From Trogon surrucura (Eukaryota > Chordata > Aves > Trogoniformes > Trogonidae), in assembly GCA_020746105.1 (NCBI GenBank), contig CM036642.1:2139501-2203500 (forward strand): a DNA stretch of 64,000 nucleotides, in the 5' to 3' direction. Shown here piece by piece: positions 13,239-25,265 of this stretch (the first letter of the stretch is position 1; each line of letters begins with the position of its first letter). The position numbers and the translations under genes were made by a program. The notes under the pieces are model-generated. The model saw only the letters and a list, made by a program, of their open reading frames with translations. It did not search any database and was not told the origin of the DNA.

Positions 13239-14873
13239 TGCGCTCTCTTCCCTCCCTCTCCCTTTTTCCCTTTCTAGTGGATCCTGGGGGGCTGGGAGGC
13301 ACCGAGAGGGACGAGTTCTAGCATGTCCACTGCAGAGAAAAAGCAGGTTTGAGTAGGATTAATAATAGAAAATGTCCCTGTGGGTGTGGCGTTAGGGATG
13401 GGAAGCAGCTTTTCCTTATTGCTGGCACTGGGAAATTTCTGGGTGGATCAGAAATGCGGCTGCTGGGGGGACTTCCCAGCAAGTGGGGCCCCGTCAAGCC
13501 CAAATTTCCTCCCCACAAGAAATTAAAAAAACCCATGAGCCCTCCCCAGAATGGCAGTAGATTCCAGGAATGAGCCACCCCTGGTGGTTTTGATCCAGCC
13601 ATCCTCATTTTGGTCGTCCTGAGCGAGGTGGCCCTGATGGAGGTCGCTGTCTGTGCTGGGTGATATGTTTGTGTCAAGCAGAACAAGTTTTTTTTTTTTC
13701 CTTGCCCAACTGAAACAACAATATTGATCTTCTTGGTCAGTTACATAAAGAGCATCTGCATTAATCTGATTTAATGGGGATTTAGCTGGCACGGGAGCGA
13801 ACCTGTTACTGTTCTAATCTCATTTCAGCAACACATCGCTGCTGGTTTTAATATTCTTCCTTTCTCCCCATCTCTGCTGTCCCAGTCTGTTTGGATCACA
13901 CTTTTCCTGGCCGGTTCTTGAGTTGTTTGAGCAGCTTTGCCATTCTTTGTTTTGGTTTTTTTTTTTTTTTTCCATGCTGGTTGTGCACAGACATCCCAAC
14001 TGCCCTCAGGGCTCCCAGCAGCCCCTAAACCCTTTTGCTTCTAGGCTTCCACCCCAAAATTCAGATGACATCCACTTATTTTACCTTATTTACACAAGTT
14101 CTGGTGGCGTTCCTGGGTGCTGCTGCACCTCCAGATGGTGAATACAGAGAAAAATACGTGAGTATCAGGGGAGGGAAGATGAAACACCGTAATTTTGGTG
14201 CTTCTGGTGGAGACTGGGGAGTTGCTAGGACCGAACAGCGAGAGGCAAATTAAAACATGGTATTAATTCCATTGACTATGATCATCATCTCGCCGGGGAT
14301 GAATTAAACCGCTCGCCGTGAGTATTATTCTAGACCCGAGGCTGCAGCAAGATGCCCACGGGACATTAACTCGACCTCATGGCAGAGATGGCTCGAGAAT
14401 CCAGCCTTTCCCCTCTTGAGCCCTCCCTGTATCGGTTTTGAAGGCGGGAGGAACCCCCTGACCCACCAGCCCTTCTTCTCCTGCCTCTCCAGGGCAAAAG
14501 TTAAAGCGAGGAGGTGTTACAGGGCACCAAACTGCCAAAATTGCAGGCAATATATTCTGGGCGAGGCTCTCAGATGGGACAGGCAGCAGGAGAGGAGCGA
14601 GATGAGGGACGGTAGCACAAAAAATGGCTTTTTTTTTTTATTTATTTATGACTGTTCCGTGCCCCATGGCTTTGGGGTCAGGGGGAGCTGGTCGCTGCCG
14701 AGCGAGGCAGCTCTTGGCAGCGGGGCGCATAACTTGTCGGGGAGCACCGGCGAGTTACAAGTCGGCAGCGGGTAATTTTTCCTTCTCTTTTGCATGGATT
14801 ACACTTGTTCTCAGCTTGGCCTTTTCAGCAGGGAGAGCAGTTTGGATACACATTACCTGCACAGCCGAGTGTG

Positions 14874-15003
14874 CTCTAATTGGCCGAGAATTGGTCCCAA
14901 AATGTCAGGGAAAGATTTATTTCCCGGCGCAGCCTCTCCAGGTACTAATTTTTCTATGGGCCGCCAGATAATGGCTCCGGTGCACAATAGCTCAGAGTCC
15001 CTA
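14874..15003 (+). repeat. Duplicated ancient element, copy B
   Basis: Direct counterpart of 13109-13238, 1,765 bp away, with scattered substitutions and small indels. The core GCAGCCTCTCCAGGT is identical in both. No protein is implied, although the chance translations also align because the copies are collinear. Confidence 0.7.
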
Positions 15004-16060
15004 ATCAGGATACAGAGCCGTAATTGGGTTGAAGGGATTTAAAATCATTAAAGCCGCATTCAAGGGGAATAAAAAAAAAGAACCCCCCACCTTTCCTTTC
15101 TACACCCCACCCCGCGAGACAGAGTGCCTGCGCTTAACGAGCAGCTCCTGGCATGCCACTGATGATATTCTGGTAATTGTGTCGGCAGCAGAGCAGCCCG
15201 AGAGGAGGTTACTGAGCATCCAGAAATGGGAAAGTCACGGATTCTGCCCTTTCGGTGGGTTTTTTTATTCTCGTCTGGCACCCAGCTCTGCCTGGCTGGT
15301 GGGGGCGACGAGTGCTGCTCCGTGCCTCGTTGCGGCCGCATCCGAGCATCCTCTCCCCTTGGGTGCAGGGGGAGGTCAAGGTTATTATCCCGATGGTACC
15401 GATGGCTCCACGCCGGCGTTTTGCCGCAGTTTAGGTGGCAAAACTGGTAAAAATCAGTTCTGCAGTGGGTGCAGGTAGGAAGCTGAGAAAAAGCTTCCCG
15501 TGCTGAGCAGAGCAGAATTGTTTGGTCTTGCTTTAATTTGCTTTGATTTTTTTTATTTTTTCCCCTCCCTTCTTCAGCGTCTCGCTTCACGCTTTCGCTC
15601 GCGGAAGGGAGGAAATGCGGCATCGGGCTGTTTCTCCCGACTTTTTAAATGCGATATCGGTCCCTCCCAAGGCTCGGCGTCCCCCAGCCTTTGTCAAGCG
15701 TGCGTCGCCTCTGATGGTTGGTGAGAACGGGGATCGAAATCACGCCGGTGTCTGGCCTTAATTTCCCTGAAGGCGCGCGGCGCATCGCTGCGCCCTCGCC
15801 TCCTCGGGAAGGATCCTGGGGAAAGGTGACGTCAAGAGACTCACCGATGGCGGGCAAGAGATGATGTCCAGGTTTAATTGGCAATGATTGTTTTGTCTCC
15901 CGTACAAAAGCAGCAAATCCCCAGAAGCTGGGCAGGAGCACAGCTGTTTGTGGCGAACAGAAGCTGCTGCTTATCTCCTTGTAGCAACCTGTCTCCAGGA
16001 GATCACGGCTTAATTAACTCGCGTGTTATCGGGAGTGAAATTGCACGGACATTGTTTAAA

Positions 16061-16152
16061 AGAAAGGAGAAGGCAAAAATCAGGAGAAGAAAAAAAATAA
16101 GGAGAAAATATAAAAAAAAAATAAGGAGAGATAAAGCGGGGAAGGAAGGAGG
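16061..16152 (+). repeat. Purine-rich (AAGGAGA) tract
   Basis: Almost pure A/G sequence with the word ATAAGGAGA repeated. It is low-complexity with no coding value. Confidence 0.8.
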
Positions 16153-16794
16153 CGACCTGGGAGGCGAGTGGAGTGAACTCTAGAGAGAGGCACGTGGCTG
16201 CTGGAGGCGGCGGGCGAGCGGGCGTGTGGTGGATGAGCCGGGATGCTCATCCAGACCCCGGCGTGGGGCGAGGGTGCAGGGCGGCAATGGGCTTGCCCAA
16301 AAACGCGGGCGAGTTTGCTGGGTTTGCCTCCCAGCTGTGCTCCGCGGGCAAGGGACCGCGGTGCACAGCTGGGGGCTGGAGATGCTTTTTGCTGGGCAAA
16401 GCTGACTCCTAGATTTAAAGCTTGTTAAAAAATCTGGGTCAGACGGCCTCACGCCTGGCTTGCTGTCCGTCCCGAGCGTGGAGGGAGCTGGCGGTGCGTG
16501 TTCTTGCTCTTTTACCCCAGCACTTCCCCACCTTGCTTGCAGACCTTGCAGCAAGGCAGAAGAGCTTGCCCCAGAGGCTCCCCTGGGGCTGCTCGCACGC
16601 AGCAGACAGTGATGGGGAGCAAACCCTGGCCACGGTGTGCCGATCCCCCCCCGGGGACGTACCGAGGTGTCAGTGAGGGGAAAGGCAAAGCAGCGTTTGG
16701 GCTTGGGATGGGGAGTCACCAGAGGGAGACTTGACAGCGTCTCCCATTCATGGCTCCAAGTGCCGCGCAGATCAAAGGCGGAGAGACAATGAGA

Positions 16795-17080
16795 CATTTT
16801 TGAACTAAGAACATTAATTTGTATCCGGAGCATTTTAATAAATAATTTCTGAAAATCCAGTTCAGCCCTGTCATCTCAAGCCAATTCCATTTAATACATC
16901 CAGCCTTCCGACTGACAGATTTTTAACACCGTAATTAGCATGTATGGCTCTTAAAAGCCTTCGCCGGTATCTCTGGCCTTCTCTGCTTTAAAGAGGCTGC
17001 TCTCCCCTCCTCCCGGCCCTCTCCTTTCGATATTGTTATTCCATTTGTAGTGTTTGTTGTGCCTGCTGAGACAGATTAAA
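16795..17080. promoter_or_regulatory. AT-rich candidate conserved noncoding block
   Basis: Complex AT-rich sequence with AACATTAATTTG, TTTTAATAAATAATTTC, CATTTAATACATCC and GTAATTAGCATG, flanked by GC-rich DNA. Looks like a homeodomain-site-bearing element; untested. Confidence 0.3.
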
Positions 17081-17224
17081 GACAAGAAGGAGCCCAAGAG
17101 TTGTTCTGTACTCCTGTGCAGCGCGAGGTGAGCACGGCAGAGCTCACAGATTCCAAATCCAGAGCTTTGCTTTTAAAACCAGGTGTCTGAAGAGTGGAGG
17201 TGCCTTCTGAAGCATTTCGTCGTT

Positions 17225-17305
17225 GCTTTGTTGGGGTTTTTTTTGTTTGATTTGGTGTTTTTTTTGGTTTAGGATTTTATTTTTGATTTTTTTTTTGGTG
17301 GAAGG
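17225..17305 (+). repeat. T-rich/G low-complexity tract
   Basis: T runs of seven to ten separated by G or GG words for about 80 bases. Simple sequence only. Confidence 0.8.
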
Positions 17306-19890
17306 GGAAGTGGGAGAAGCACGAAGGGTTTCTTTTTCCTTAATGAAAGTCGAGGTTCCTGTATAACAGCATATGAGTGAGAGCTGGGGCTTAAAAGGAA
17401 AATAAGAGAGGTTATGAAATACTTGGTCGTATTGTGAGGTTTGGCAGCGCCGAGAAAGATCCTTGTGCGTTATTGCCTAGAACAAAGCTTCGCGTGCTCC
17501 ATCCAAGGATGAAAGCGGTTCCAGCAGAAGGCAAACGCAGCACAGTCCCCTTATTTCCTCTTCGAAGTCTTTAAGTGGGATGTAAATCATGTGTAGCGCA
17601 GGTGCGCTCGGATCTGAGCCTCCCTCCTTGAGCAGAAATTGCCGGCGAGCGGCGGCGACGTTTGCCAGGTCCCGTTTGTGTGCGTGATCCGATACGCAGG
17701 AGGAGCACAGCGTCACTCCCTTAAGCAGCCCGAATGCGAGCGAGGGGGAACCAGACCTCGTCCAGAGAAACCGAGGTGCCAAATGCTTCCTTCTCGTGAT
17801 TTTGTTCCACTAAGGACTGAGCAAAATCTCAGCTCTGAATGCACGCCCGAGAGCTGCGCCCGCTCTCAGGCTGCGGATGCTGCTTATCGGAGCCACGATA
17901 GGAATCAAACCTGGAAACCCTCGGTCGCAGCACCTGACCTTTGGATCAGAATTGTCCTGTCCTGCCGAGGCATAAGCCTCGGGGGCATTCGTGTGTCTCT
18001 AAACCCGTGCTGAAACACCTAATGCTCTGCAGCAAGCGCTCTGTAACAACATCTTTCCAGGCACCTGGAGCTTAGGCAGGCGTCAGCCTTTCTATTTTGC
18101 CGCGGGATGAAAACGAAAGCGAGCAGAGACGGTGCCTGGCTTTGCTCTGACTTTGCATTTTCATTTTTTCCTACCGTGACACCTCGACGGGGCAGATGCT
18201 CGGCGGGGGGGATGCCACCCATCCCCGGCGTGCTGCAGCAGCCCTGCCAGCTTTGACAAGCTGATGGGCTTTGGCACCTTCCCTTCACCAGCTTGGAGCT
18301 GGCCCATGGCACGTCTGCTGGGTCCGCGGGGGGCTCGCAATGAAGTTGAGGGCTTAGCGTTGGCTTCTTCTCGCCGCTCCGGCGGTATTTTGTGGCGCAG
18401 GCTTGCAGCTGCAGCGGGCTCGCCTGCGCCCTGGTAGGGGTAATTATTCTGCGGGCCCCAGAAGTTGGTGCAGAGTTAAAGCTGTGCTGCAATCTGCTCG
18501 CGAACCCTCCCTCCCTGTTTTTCACAGAGATTGCGTTTAGTCGCCGGGGTCGGTGGCTGCTTTGCAGGAGGCAGCTGCGCTTCCTCGCGGTCTTTTGTTT
18601 CCAGATTGCCTTTTCGGGGAGAAATGCTAACATCCACATAGAAAGGATGGGCGAGCTCTTCTCTGCAAAGCCTCCCTCTCCTGTCTTCCTGGAGTCCCTG
18701 CAAAATGTCAAGAGCTCTTTTCCTGCGTCCTAAGTGCATCCACTTACGCAGGGTCCTGGTATTTTGGGAGCAAAAGCATTTACTCAGTCGTAGGCTGAGG
18801 AGGAGGCTGGATGCCTGTTTCTTCCTGTTTGCTCTGGGCCAGTCTAAAGGTCTTTGCAAACCAGAGTCTTAGATGTAGGAGGAATTATCTGTGATTTGCT
18901 GATCACAAAAAGTGGCATTTTTGGATGCCGTGCCAGAGGTGAGCCCGTCTGTTGTTAAAAACAGAGGAAAAAGGAAAAAAAAACCAAACCGAGCGACTGC
19001 CAAACAGTTAAGAAAGTTGAGCAGGACAAGGAAAGTTGAGGCTGCTCCGTAAAGTCAAGGTGAGCGAGGCGATGGCATTTACCTTGGAGATATCCGAGGC
19101 TCAGGATCTGGGATTAGTGTCAGCTCTCCTGTGGCAAGCTAAATTAGGAATGCAGAGGCTGTCTGTGTTTATGATACGGGGTTGTTAGGCGCTTCAGGTA
19201 CTGTCATTCTTATTTAAGGATATATTTAAGGATTAACAGTAAGAAGTCCAGCATTAGCAGGAGAGAAATGAATGTTAGCGAGCTTAGGCTTGGAGGGCTT
19301 ATTTTTGATCATCATCATGTGAGCTGCTTTAGGAGAGATGAGCTCCAAGATGGGGGGGGGAGAGATTCTTGTATTTTTGCAGGAGAAGAAAACCTTTTGC
19401 AAGTTTAAATAGAGATCAGAACTTAGCGACAATGACGGGGTAAAGCCGCGTAACTCCCCGAAGTCGGTGCCTTTGCCGGGTTGAGGATCTGGCTCGCCGC
19501 ATCCAGCCTATTTTTAGCCTCTTTCTTTTTGGTGGTGTTTTGCTCTTTTTTTTTCTGATGCAGAAGATGCGCGCTAAAACAACGTGCATGGACTCGTTTG
19601 CCATTCGAAATCATTCCATTTTTGAAATTGGCAGCCCTTCTGCTTCACCTCCATCACGACTGACCTCTAGTAGGTTACGTTGGCGCCGCGTGCCATCTCA
19701 GGGACTTGGAGGAGTCATCTCCCAATGCTTCTCCTTTCCACCGGGAGCAGGGGCAAAGATTTTCTCTCTGTCAGACCTTTCCTTCCATCTCAGCTCCACA
19801 TTTCGTCGGTGCAATGAGTTTAGTCCATTCTCATGGCCGAGAAGCAGAAAGAGGGACGTCTTGCTGTGTTATCGTGTGGTTTAAGGAGTA

Positions 19891-20046
19891 TCGTAGAATC
19901 ATAGAATGGCCCAGGCTGGAAGGAACTTTAGAGATCATTTAATCCAACCTCTTGGTCATGGGCAGGGACGCCTCTCAACTAGATGAGGCAACACATGAGG
20001 ACCAAACGGGAATCGAACCCGTGACCTTTGGTGTTTCGTGCACCCA
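19891..20046 (-). mobile_element. Composite SINE: tRNA-like head joined to CR1 3' end
   Basis: Read on the minus strand, a tRNA-like segment comes first. It has an anticodon-arm-like hairpin (about 20045-20029) and a perfect T-arm (20022-20006, five-base-pair stem around TTCGATT). An exact B-box match (GGTTCGATTCC, 20019-20009) and a TTGGTCC acceptor-like 3' strand complete it. The wording CAAAGGTCACGGGTTCGATTCC closely resembles tRNA-Ile. A CR1 3' terminus follows: CATCTAGTTGAGAGGCGTCC, then GGTTGGATTAAATGATCTCT, ending in ATTCTATGATTCTACGA. This order is that of CR1-mobilised avian SINEs such as TguSINE1. The 5' half of the tRNA (A box) is not recognisable, so the copy is truncated or decayed. 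It is not a functional tRNA gene. Confidence 0.65.
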
Positions 20047-20454
20047 ATCCCGTCTTTGAAATCTCCCTGATTCTCATCTGCTTGGATTTCTTCTCCTTTT
20101 TTTCCATGGTTATTTTTCAATACCGTAGTTGTGAGGTCCAGCTCGTCCTTCGGGGTGGGTTTGGGAGCACTGTGGGGTTTTCTTCAACTTTCCGTGTCCG
20201 AGCCCTGTGCCAGAGCCTTGCTGGCTGCCGGGATGGGCACCACGCAGCTCTGGTCCAGCGCTCCTGGGTGCAAGAGAAGAGGGTGGCCGGGCTGAAGGCG
20301 AGGGACAGGAGGTGAAAAAGTGCCAAATTTTGTGTTAAGAGCCGGTGGCGGAGCTCGCATCCTGCTGAGGGTGGCTGTGTCTGCTGCTTGACCGAGCTGG
20401 ACAACCACCGAGTCTCTATTACTTATGCGCTTCTTGAAGCTGAAAGAATTGCTA

Positions 20455-20560
20455 TTATCCCACATAATATTGCGTGACCTACATTCTTACTTGAAAGCCT
20501 CCAGCTAATAATTAGTTTTGAATTTCGATTTATAAATAAACACATTCGCCTTCCACTTTT
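20455..20560. promoter_or_regulatory. AT-rich candidate conserved noncoding block
   Basis: Contains CACATAATATTGCGTG, AGCTAATAATTAGTTTTG and TTTATAAATAAACAC. An isolated AT-rich complex block about 400 bp downstream of the SINE. Confidence 0.25.
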
Positions 20561-23500
20561 TAAAACAGCGGGGAGAAAGCAAACCTCTCGGTAGATGAAA
20601 TCCCCACCTCTGACTGCCAGCCTCTGACTTAGGGGCCGGGAGGGGATTTGATGGGCTGGGACGGTTTGGATGTAACGAGACCGCCGGGGATTTTCTTGGA
20701 AAACTGCGGGAGATTGGGGGATTGGGGCCATCTGGATAAATAGGGTCAAGCTCCACGTTGGCAGGGATGAGGCGGCGCGATGCGGCGCGGCAACTCGGCC
20801 GTGCCAAAGGAGCTGCGGAGAGCAGCGGATCGCTGCACAAAAGCGCCTGGCAGAAGGCACAGCCCTTCCTCCCTTCTCCCAGCACGGTCAGCAGCGCTGC
20901 CGCTGCTTCTCCTCCTCCTCCTCACCCGTCCATCTGCCCGCGCGGGTGCTGGGGAGGCGGCGTTGGCCTCAGCTCAACGCTTGGGACTCGGCACGGGCAG
21001 GGGATCGTTAGTCAAACAAACGGGTCGGGTGTTAATTAGCAGTCGTGGGGAAGGAAGGACGGTGACTTGCGACGTCTCCTGCGAGGAGACATGCTGCCAC
21101 GTCCCGGGAGATGGGTCCCGTCCGACAAGCGGCTTTCCCCGTAAGGTCCCGCAGGGGTTGTGGTGCTGGAAACACCTCCCGATCCGCCCTTCTTGCACGC
21201 ACCTCGGGGCTTTTTGTTGCGGAAAATGCAGAAAGCTGTCACGGTTGTAATGCTTGCACAAAATCCCGGTGTCCTCATTCAGTCATTCCTTGGCCGAGCT
21301 TTCCCCTGTATTTCGACTCCGCGTCCGGTCGCGGTTTTTCACGGTGTGATGCTGGGGGCGCAGGTCTGATGGGGATTTTTCGGTTCGAGTGTATTTTTTT
21401 TTTTTGCTTTTAAGAGAAACTGCATCTCAGGGAGACACATCCTTTGCCTCGACCAGGTGTTCCCTTCCTACCCCTTTGCCACTCCACCTCTCACACTTGC
21501 ATTTGGCAAGCGAGACAAGTGCTAACTTTCATCATTTCCTTTACGGTCCAAAAAAATATCCAGTCAAACCTAATAGGGGCAGGACAAATACGTGGAAATT
21601 AGTGTGAAATCCTATAGAAAAAGCATCCCTGGTGGGATCCCACGGGCGAGTTTTGCCATGCCGCGCGATGGTTTTCTTGCCCTAGTTGCTTGCCCATAAG
21701 GTGTTATCCTAAGTGATGCTGCTTCAGGTGCTATTTTTATTCAGGAAAATGTCAAATCCTTTCACGGAACTTAGTGACTTGTTGTCTTGGTAATTTCTGG
21801 CAGAAACAAGATCTATAAAAATCCCCTGTTGTCTTGGCACTAGGCTTTTCTCGTCTATTTTGGATGTAAATATTTTTCAGAATCGAGGGGGGGAAAAATA
21901 AAATAAATGGGAGCTGCTTTAATAGGACATGAGCGGTGCCATTTCTCCCCCAGAATGGCTCTTGTAGGGCTTCTCGAGGCACAGACGTAAGCGGGGATGT
22001 AGCTGCGTGCACTGATATTTATTATCCTGGTCCAGCGCCTTCTGAATAGGAGTCCTTGTACGTCGAGATCGTATCTGGGGCCCTTTCTTTCTTCATGCAC
22101 TGTTTCCTAATCTGAAGCCCGGCTCTCTGGGAGCGGGCAATCCAGCGACGAGTGGGGTTTATATTAATTTTGAATTGAGAGTGGCGGTGGAGGCGGGTTA
22201 GGGGGGGGAAACCTACACTATTTTTATTATTTTATTTTTTTTCCTTTGGGATTTCTGGCAAAGGCGACATCTGCAACGGCAAATAATCCCTTCAGGAGTA
22301 GCTCGTTTATTCCGTTTGAGGCAGGAAAGGGCTGGTTTTGGGGTGCTCATGCCTTCGTTCTAATTGTGCGGGGGAAAAGCGAGGCGGGAGCTGCCTGGCC
22401 CTTCTTGGGAGAGCAGGAGGTGACGAGCAGCATCTCTCCGGTCGCAACAAGATCCCCCAGAGTCCGAAAGGAGCAAAGCTTGGGCGCAAAAGCCAGAGCT
22501 GCCCTAATAAAACGTTTACTGGGGTTTGGAGACCTGCTCGCTCCGACACGGCGCGTACATGTGAAATGATGCCTTCGGAGGAGCCGGCTGCTCCTCTAAC
22601 GCGACCCTTGGGCTTTGCTCGCCGCCGGCTCCTCCATGTGAACACGAGCGGCGGCTCCCTTCTTCCTATTTAAAAGATTTCCGAAGCTAAGCCGGGCGGG
22701 TTGCAGTTTGGGGAGCAATGGGATGTCTTGAAGGCTTCGGAGGAGTTGAGGATGGCTTGGTCTCTGTCTCCCAAGTCCTGGCCGCCTCTGACTCTGCTGC
22801 AGGCTCCCTCCTCATCCTTCTCCTTCTTACTCTTGCTCGTCCCCTCCATAAATCGCTCCATCCCACATCCTGCCAAGAGCTCCGCTGGCTTTTCAGCCTG
22901 AGTTGCGATGGATCAAAACCCAAGGAAAGGGGAGATGGAAAAAAAAAACCCAACAAACAACCCAAACCTCAATCCCATTCTCTCTCGTACGTCCTTGGAT
23001 GTATAAACCGAGTGCGCTGGAGCTGGAAGGTGCGGAGGAGGAAAAGGAAAACACAAATCCCCCCAGGGTGCTGTTTTTCAAAGCGAAGCAGCCTTTGATT
23101 TGACTTGTTTGAGCTGGGCAGGGAAGGGAGCAGGTAAAAATCTTGCTGGGGCTGCTCTTTTGGAGGCTCTGGGCTCCCTCAAGCAGCTGCTGGTGCTGAG
23201 CCACCTCAGCACCTCCGCCAACCATCATCTGCTGCTTTTGCAGAGCAAATACTTCACCAGCTGATCCTTACTGCTCCAGCGGTTTGGGTTTGGCTACAGC
23301 ATCTTTTCTGCTTCTCGAGCATCTCCTGTGTCTTTCACGTAATTCCTTACCTAGTTTCCATTCATGGCGGGCCCTTTCTTTTAAGGTGCTTGAGTATGTT
23401 TGATCATCCACAATTTTTTCTTGCTGTTCCTTTGATAAAAAATGAAATCCGGGCACTTTTTGAAGACTTCTGCCCCATCCCCCTTTCTCTTTCTCCTTCC

Positions 23501-24454
23501 GTGCTCGCTGGGGAGTCAGCCCTTTTTGTAGGAAAATCGTCTAAATAAAAATTAGCGTTCAAAGCGTGACGTCTCCTCTTAAAAAGAAGAGGGTGAGGAG
23601 AAGGAAAGAAAAAAGAAATGACAAAAAACCACCATATATTCTTAGAGAGGTGACATCAAAATGGAAAACTATAAAGGACGCGGTTTTCAAAGGCTCTTAC
23701 GGGGACTGAGTCGCTTCGGCGAGCAGGCAGAGTCTCTCCTGACACTTCGTAAGCCTATCCCTGAGCTCCCTCCTTCCCCAAAAGGCTTTTTGGACTCGGT
23801 GGGTCGGTAGCTGGGCGCACCTGAGGCTGAGCCATCACGTCTGTGGAGGTGGAAATCTCACACGCCGCGCCACGACCCGTCGAACAAGGTACCCGGGGGC
23901 TCAGAGCATCCTCGGGGGTGACATCCAGCCCAGCGACGGTAGCGTTGGAGCTTTGGGTTGACACCTCCGTGGCGTTTCAGCAGGTTTGCATGTGGTCGAG
24001 GTTGGCAGAGCCATCTCTGCTGCAGGTAAAATACCCGCGGAGCAGCTCCGCGTTGTCCAAATCTGGATTTTGCGTCTGTTTTCTAAGGGAACGCATAACT
24101 CAGGGGGGGAAAAAATAAAGGGACCAACTCTTTCAGCCACTGATGCAATCGATCGTTTCTTTCGGAGAGGAGGAGCAGCAATTCATCTCTGCTTGTCTTT
24201 ATTATTGCTTTTTGCCCGGCTACCGAACAGCTTGTGTGGAGGGAAAGGTGGTCACTTAATGGTGGGGACCCTCAAGGAGGGTCCCGTTGTCCAGCGTGTC
24301 TGTGGTGGCACAAAGAAGGAGGTTTCTTGGTTTCGGAGCTCGGTGGAGCTCAGGGGCTGCGAGATGGGCTTGTGCCCAGCGACCCGCCGAAGTTTCGGGG
24401 CCGCGAATCGCTTCTTCGCTCCGTCCGCCTCAGCGTCACCTTGGATTAATTACA

Positions 24455-24535
24455 GTACAATGCAATATACATTTATATGGTGTTCTGCACAAGTGTCTCA
24501 GGGCCCTTTGCAATCTGAGAAATCTAATTAAGGTG
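24455..24535 (+). repeat. Possible ancient repeat tail (TTTATATGG...CCCTTTGCAA)
   Basis: The words ACATTTATATGGTGTTCTGC and GTCTCAGGGCCCTTTGCAA resemble a motif common in old vertebrate interspersed repeats (TTTATATAGCGC...CTCAAAGCGCTTTACAA). Similar wording occurs at 46940-47025. The family is not assigned. Confidence 0.35.
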
Positions 24536-25089
24536 CAGCCTCCAACATGAATGCTTATCACCGGAACGTGTACGGCGAGGCGGAGGCGGCGCGGCTCCAC
24601 CAGGAGCTGAACCCACACTCTCGTGGCGTTATTAATTACTCTGAGCTTGGTGTCCGAGACACCGATCGATACCGGGGGCCTCACTAGATAGGAAGCGGGA
24701 GGGAGCAGAAGATAACCATCGGCTTGGAGGCTGTTCTCAGCCTGGGAGGAGGAGGAGTCGCCGCTTTGCAGAGACACGTGCGCTAGCAGCACGTGTTTAA
24801 CAGCATCTTTGAGGCTGGAAGGTGATTTACTCGGTGTGGAGTTGAATTTTGACCTGGGGAGGGTCCTGCCTCGAGGACCAGGGTGGTGCCGGGCGTAGCA
24901 TCCTTCCACAGAGCTTTGCCACAAAACTTACTTGTTGATTTTCAGAGGATCTCATGAGTGGCTCCAGCCGTCGGGAATGCGGGGAAGGGAGGGAACGCCC
25001 CAAGCGCGATGAAAACATCAATAGCTGGGGGGAAAGGGAAAAGGAAAAGTGAAGTGGCCCTTTAAATGTGAGCCTCCAGAGCCCGGAGC

Positions 25090-25265
25090 CCAACTAGCGT
25101 TCCCTCAAGTATTCAAATGAGATTGCAGCATCAGATTGGTATGCATTAGGCTGGTCTCAATGAAAATTAACATGTAATTGCTTCAAATGAAGTAAGTGAG
25201 GAGGTAATCTGTTCTTAAATTGGATTCGCAGGATTTTGTGGTACCATAATGCAGCTGTGAAATGA
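25090..25265. promoter_or_regulatory. AT-rich candidate conserved noncoding block
   Basis: Non-repetitive AT-rich sequence with TTCAAATGAGATTGCAGC, TATGCATTAGG, TTAACATGTAATTGC and GCAGCTG E-box wording, sharply bounded by GC-rich DNA. No repeat family is recognised. Confidence 0.35.

Noticed and set aside
16180-16833. 217-codon minus-strand open frame
   Set aside because: GC-rich chance frame; Pro/Ser/Arg-rich with no domain, no splice or promoter context, inside an NTM intron.
17865-17945. tRNA-like B-box wording on the minus strand (GGTTTGATTCC)
   Set aside because: One mismatch to the B box, poor arm pairing and no adjacent retroelement tail; could be a very old SINE head but not supportable.
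18019-18711. 230-codon minus-strand open frame
   Set aside because: Low-information composition with no recognisable motif; consistent with chance in GC-rich DNA.
19999-20046. Functional tRNA gene on the minus strand
   Set aside because: No A box or matching 5' acceptor strand is visible and a CR1 end follows directly, so a SINE head is the better reading.
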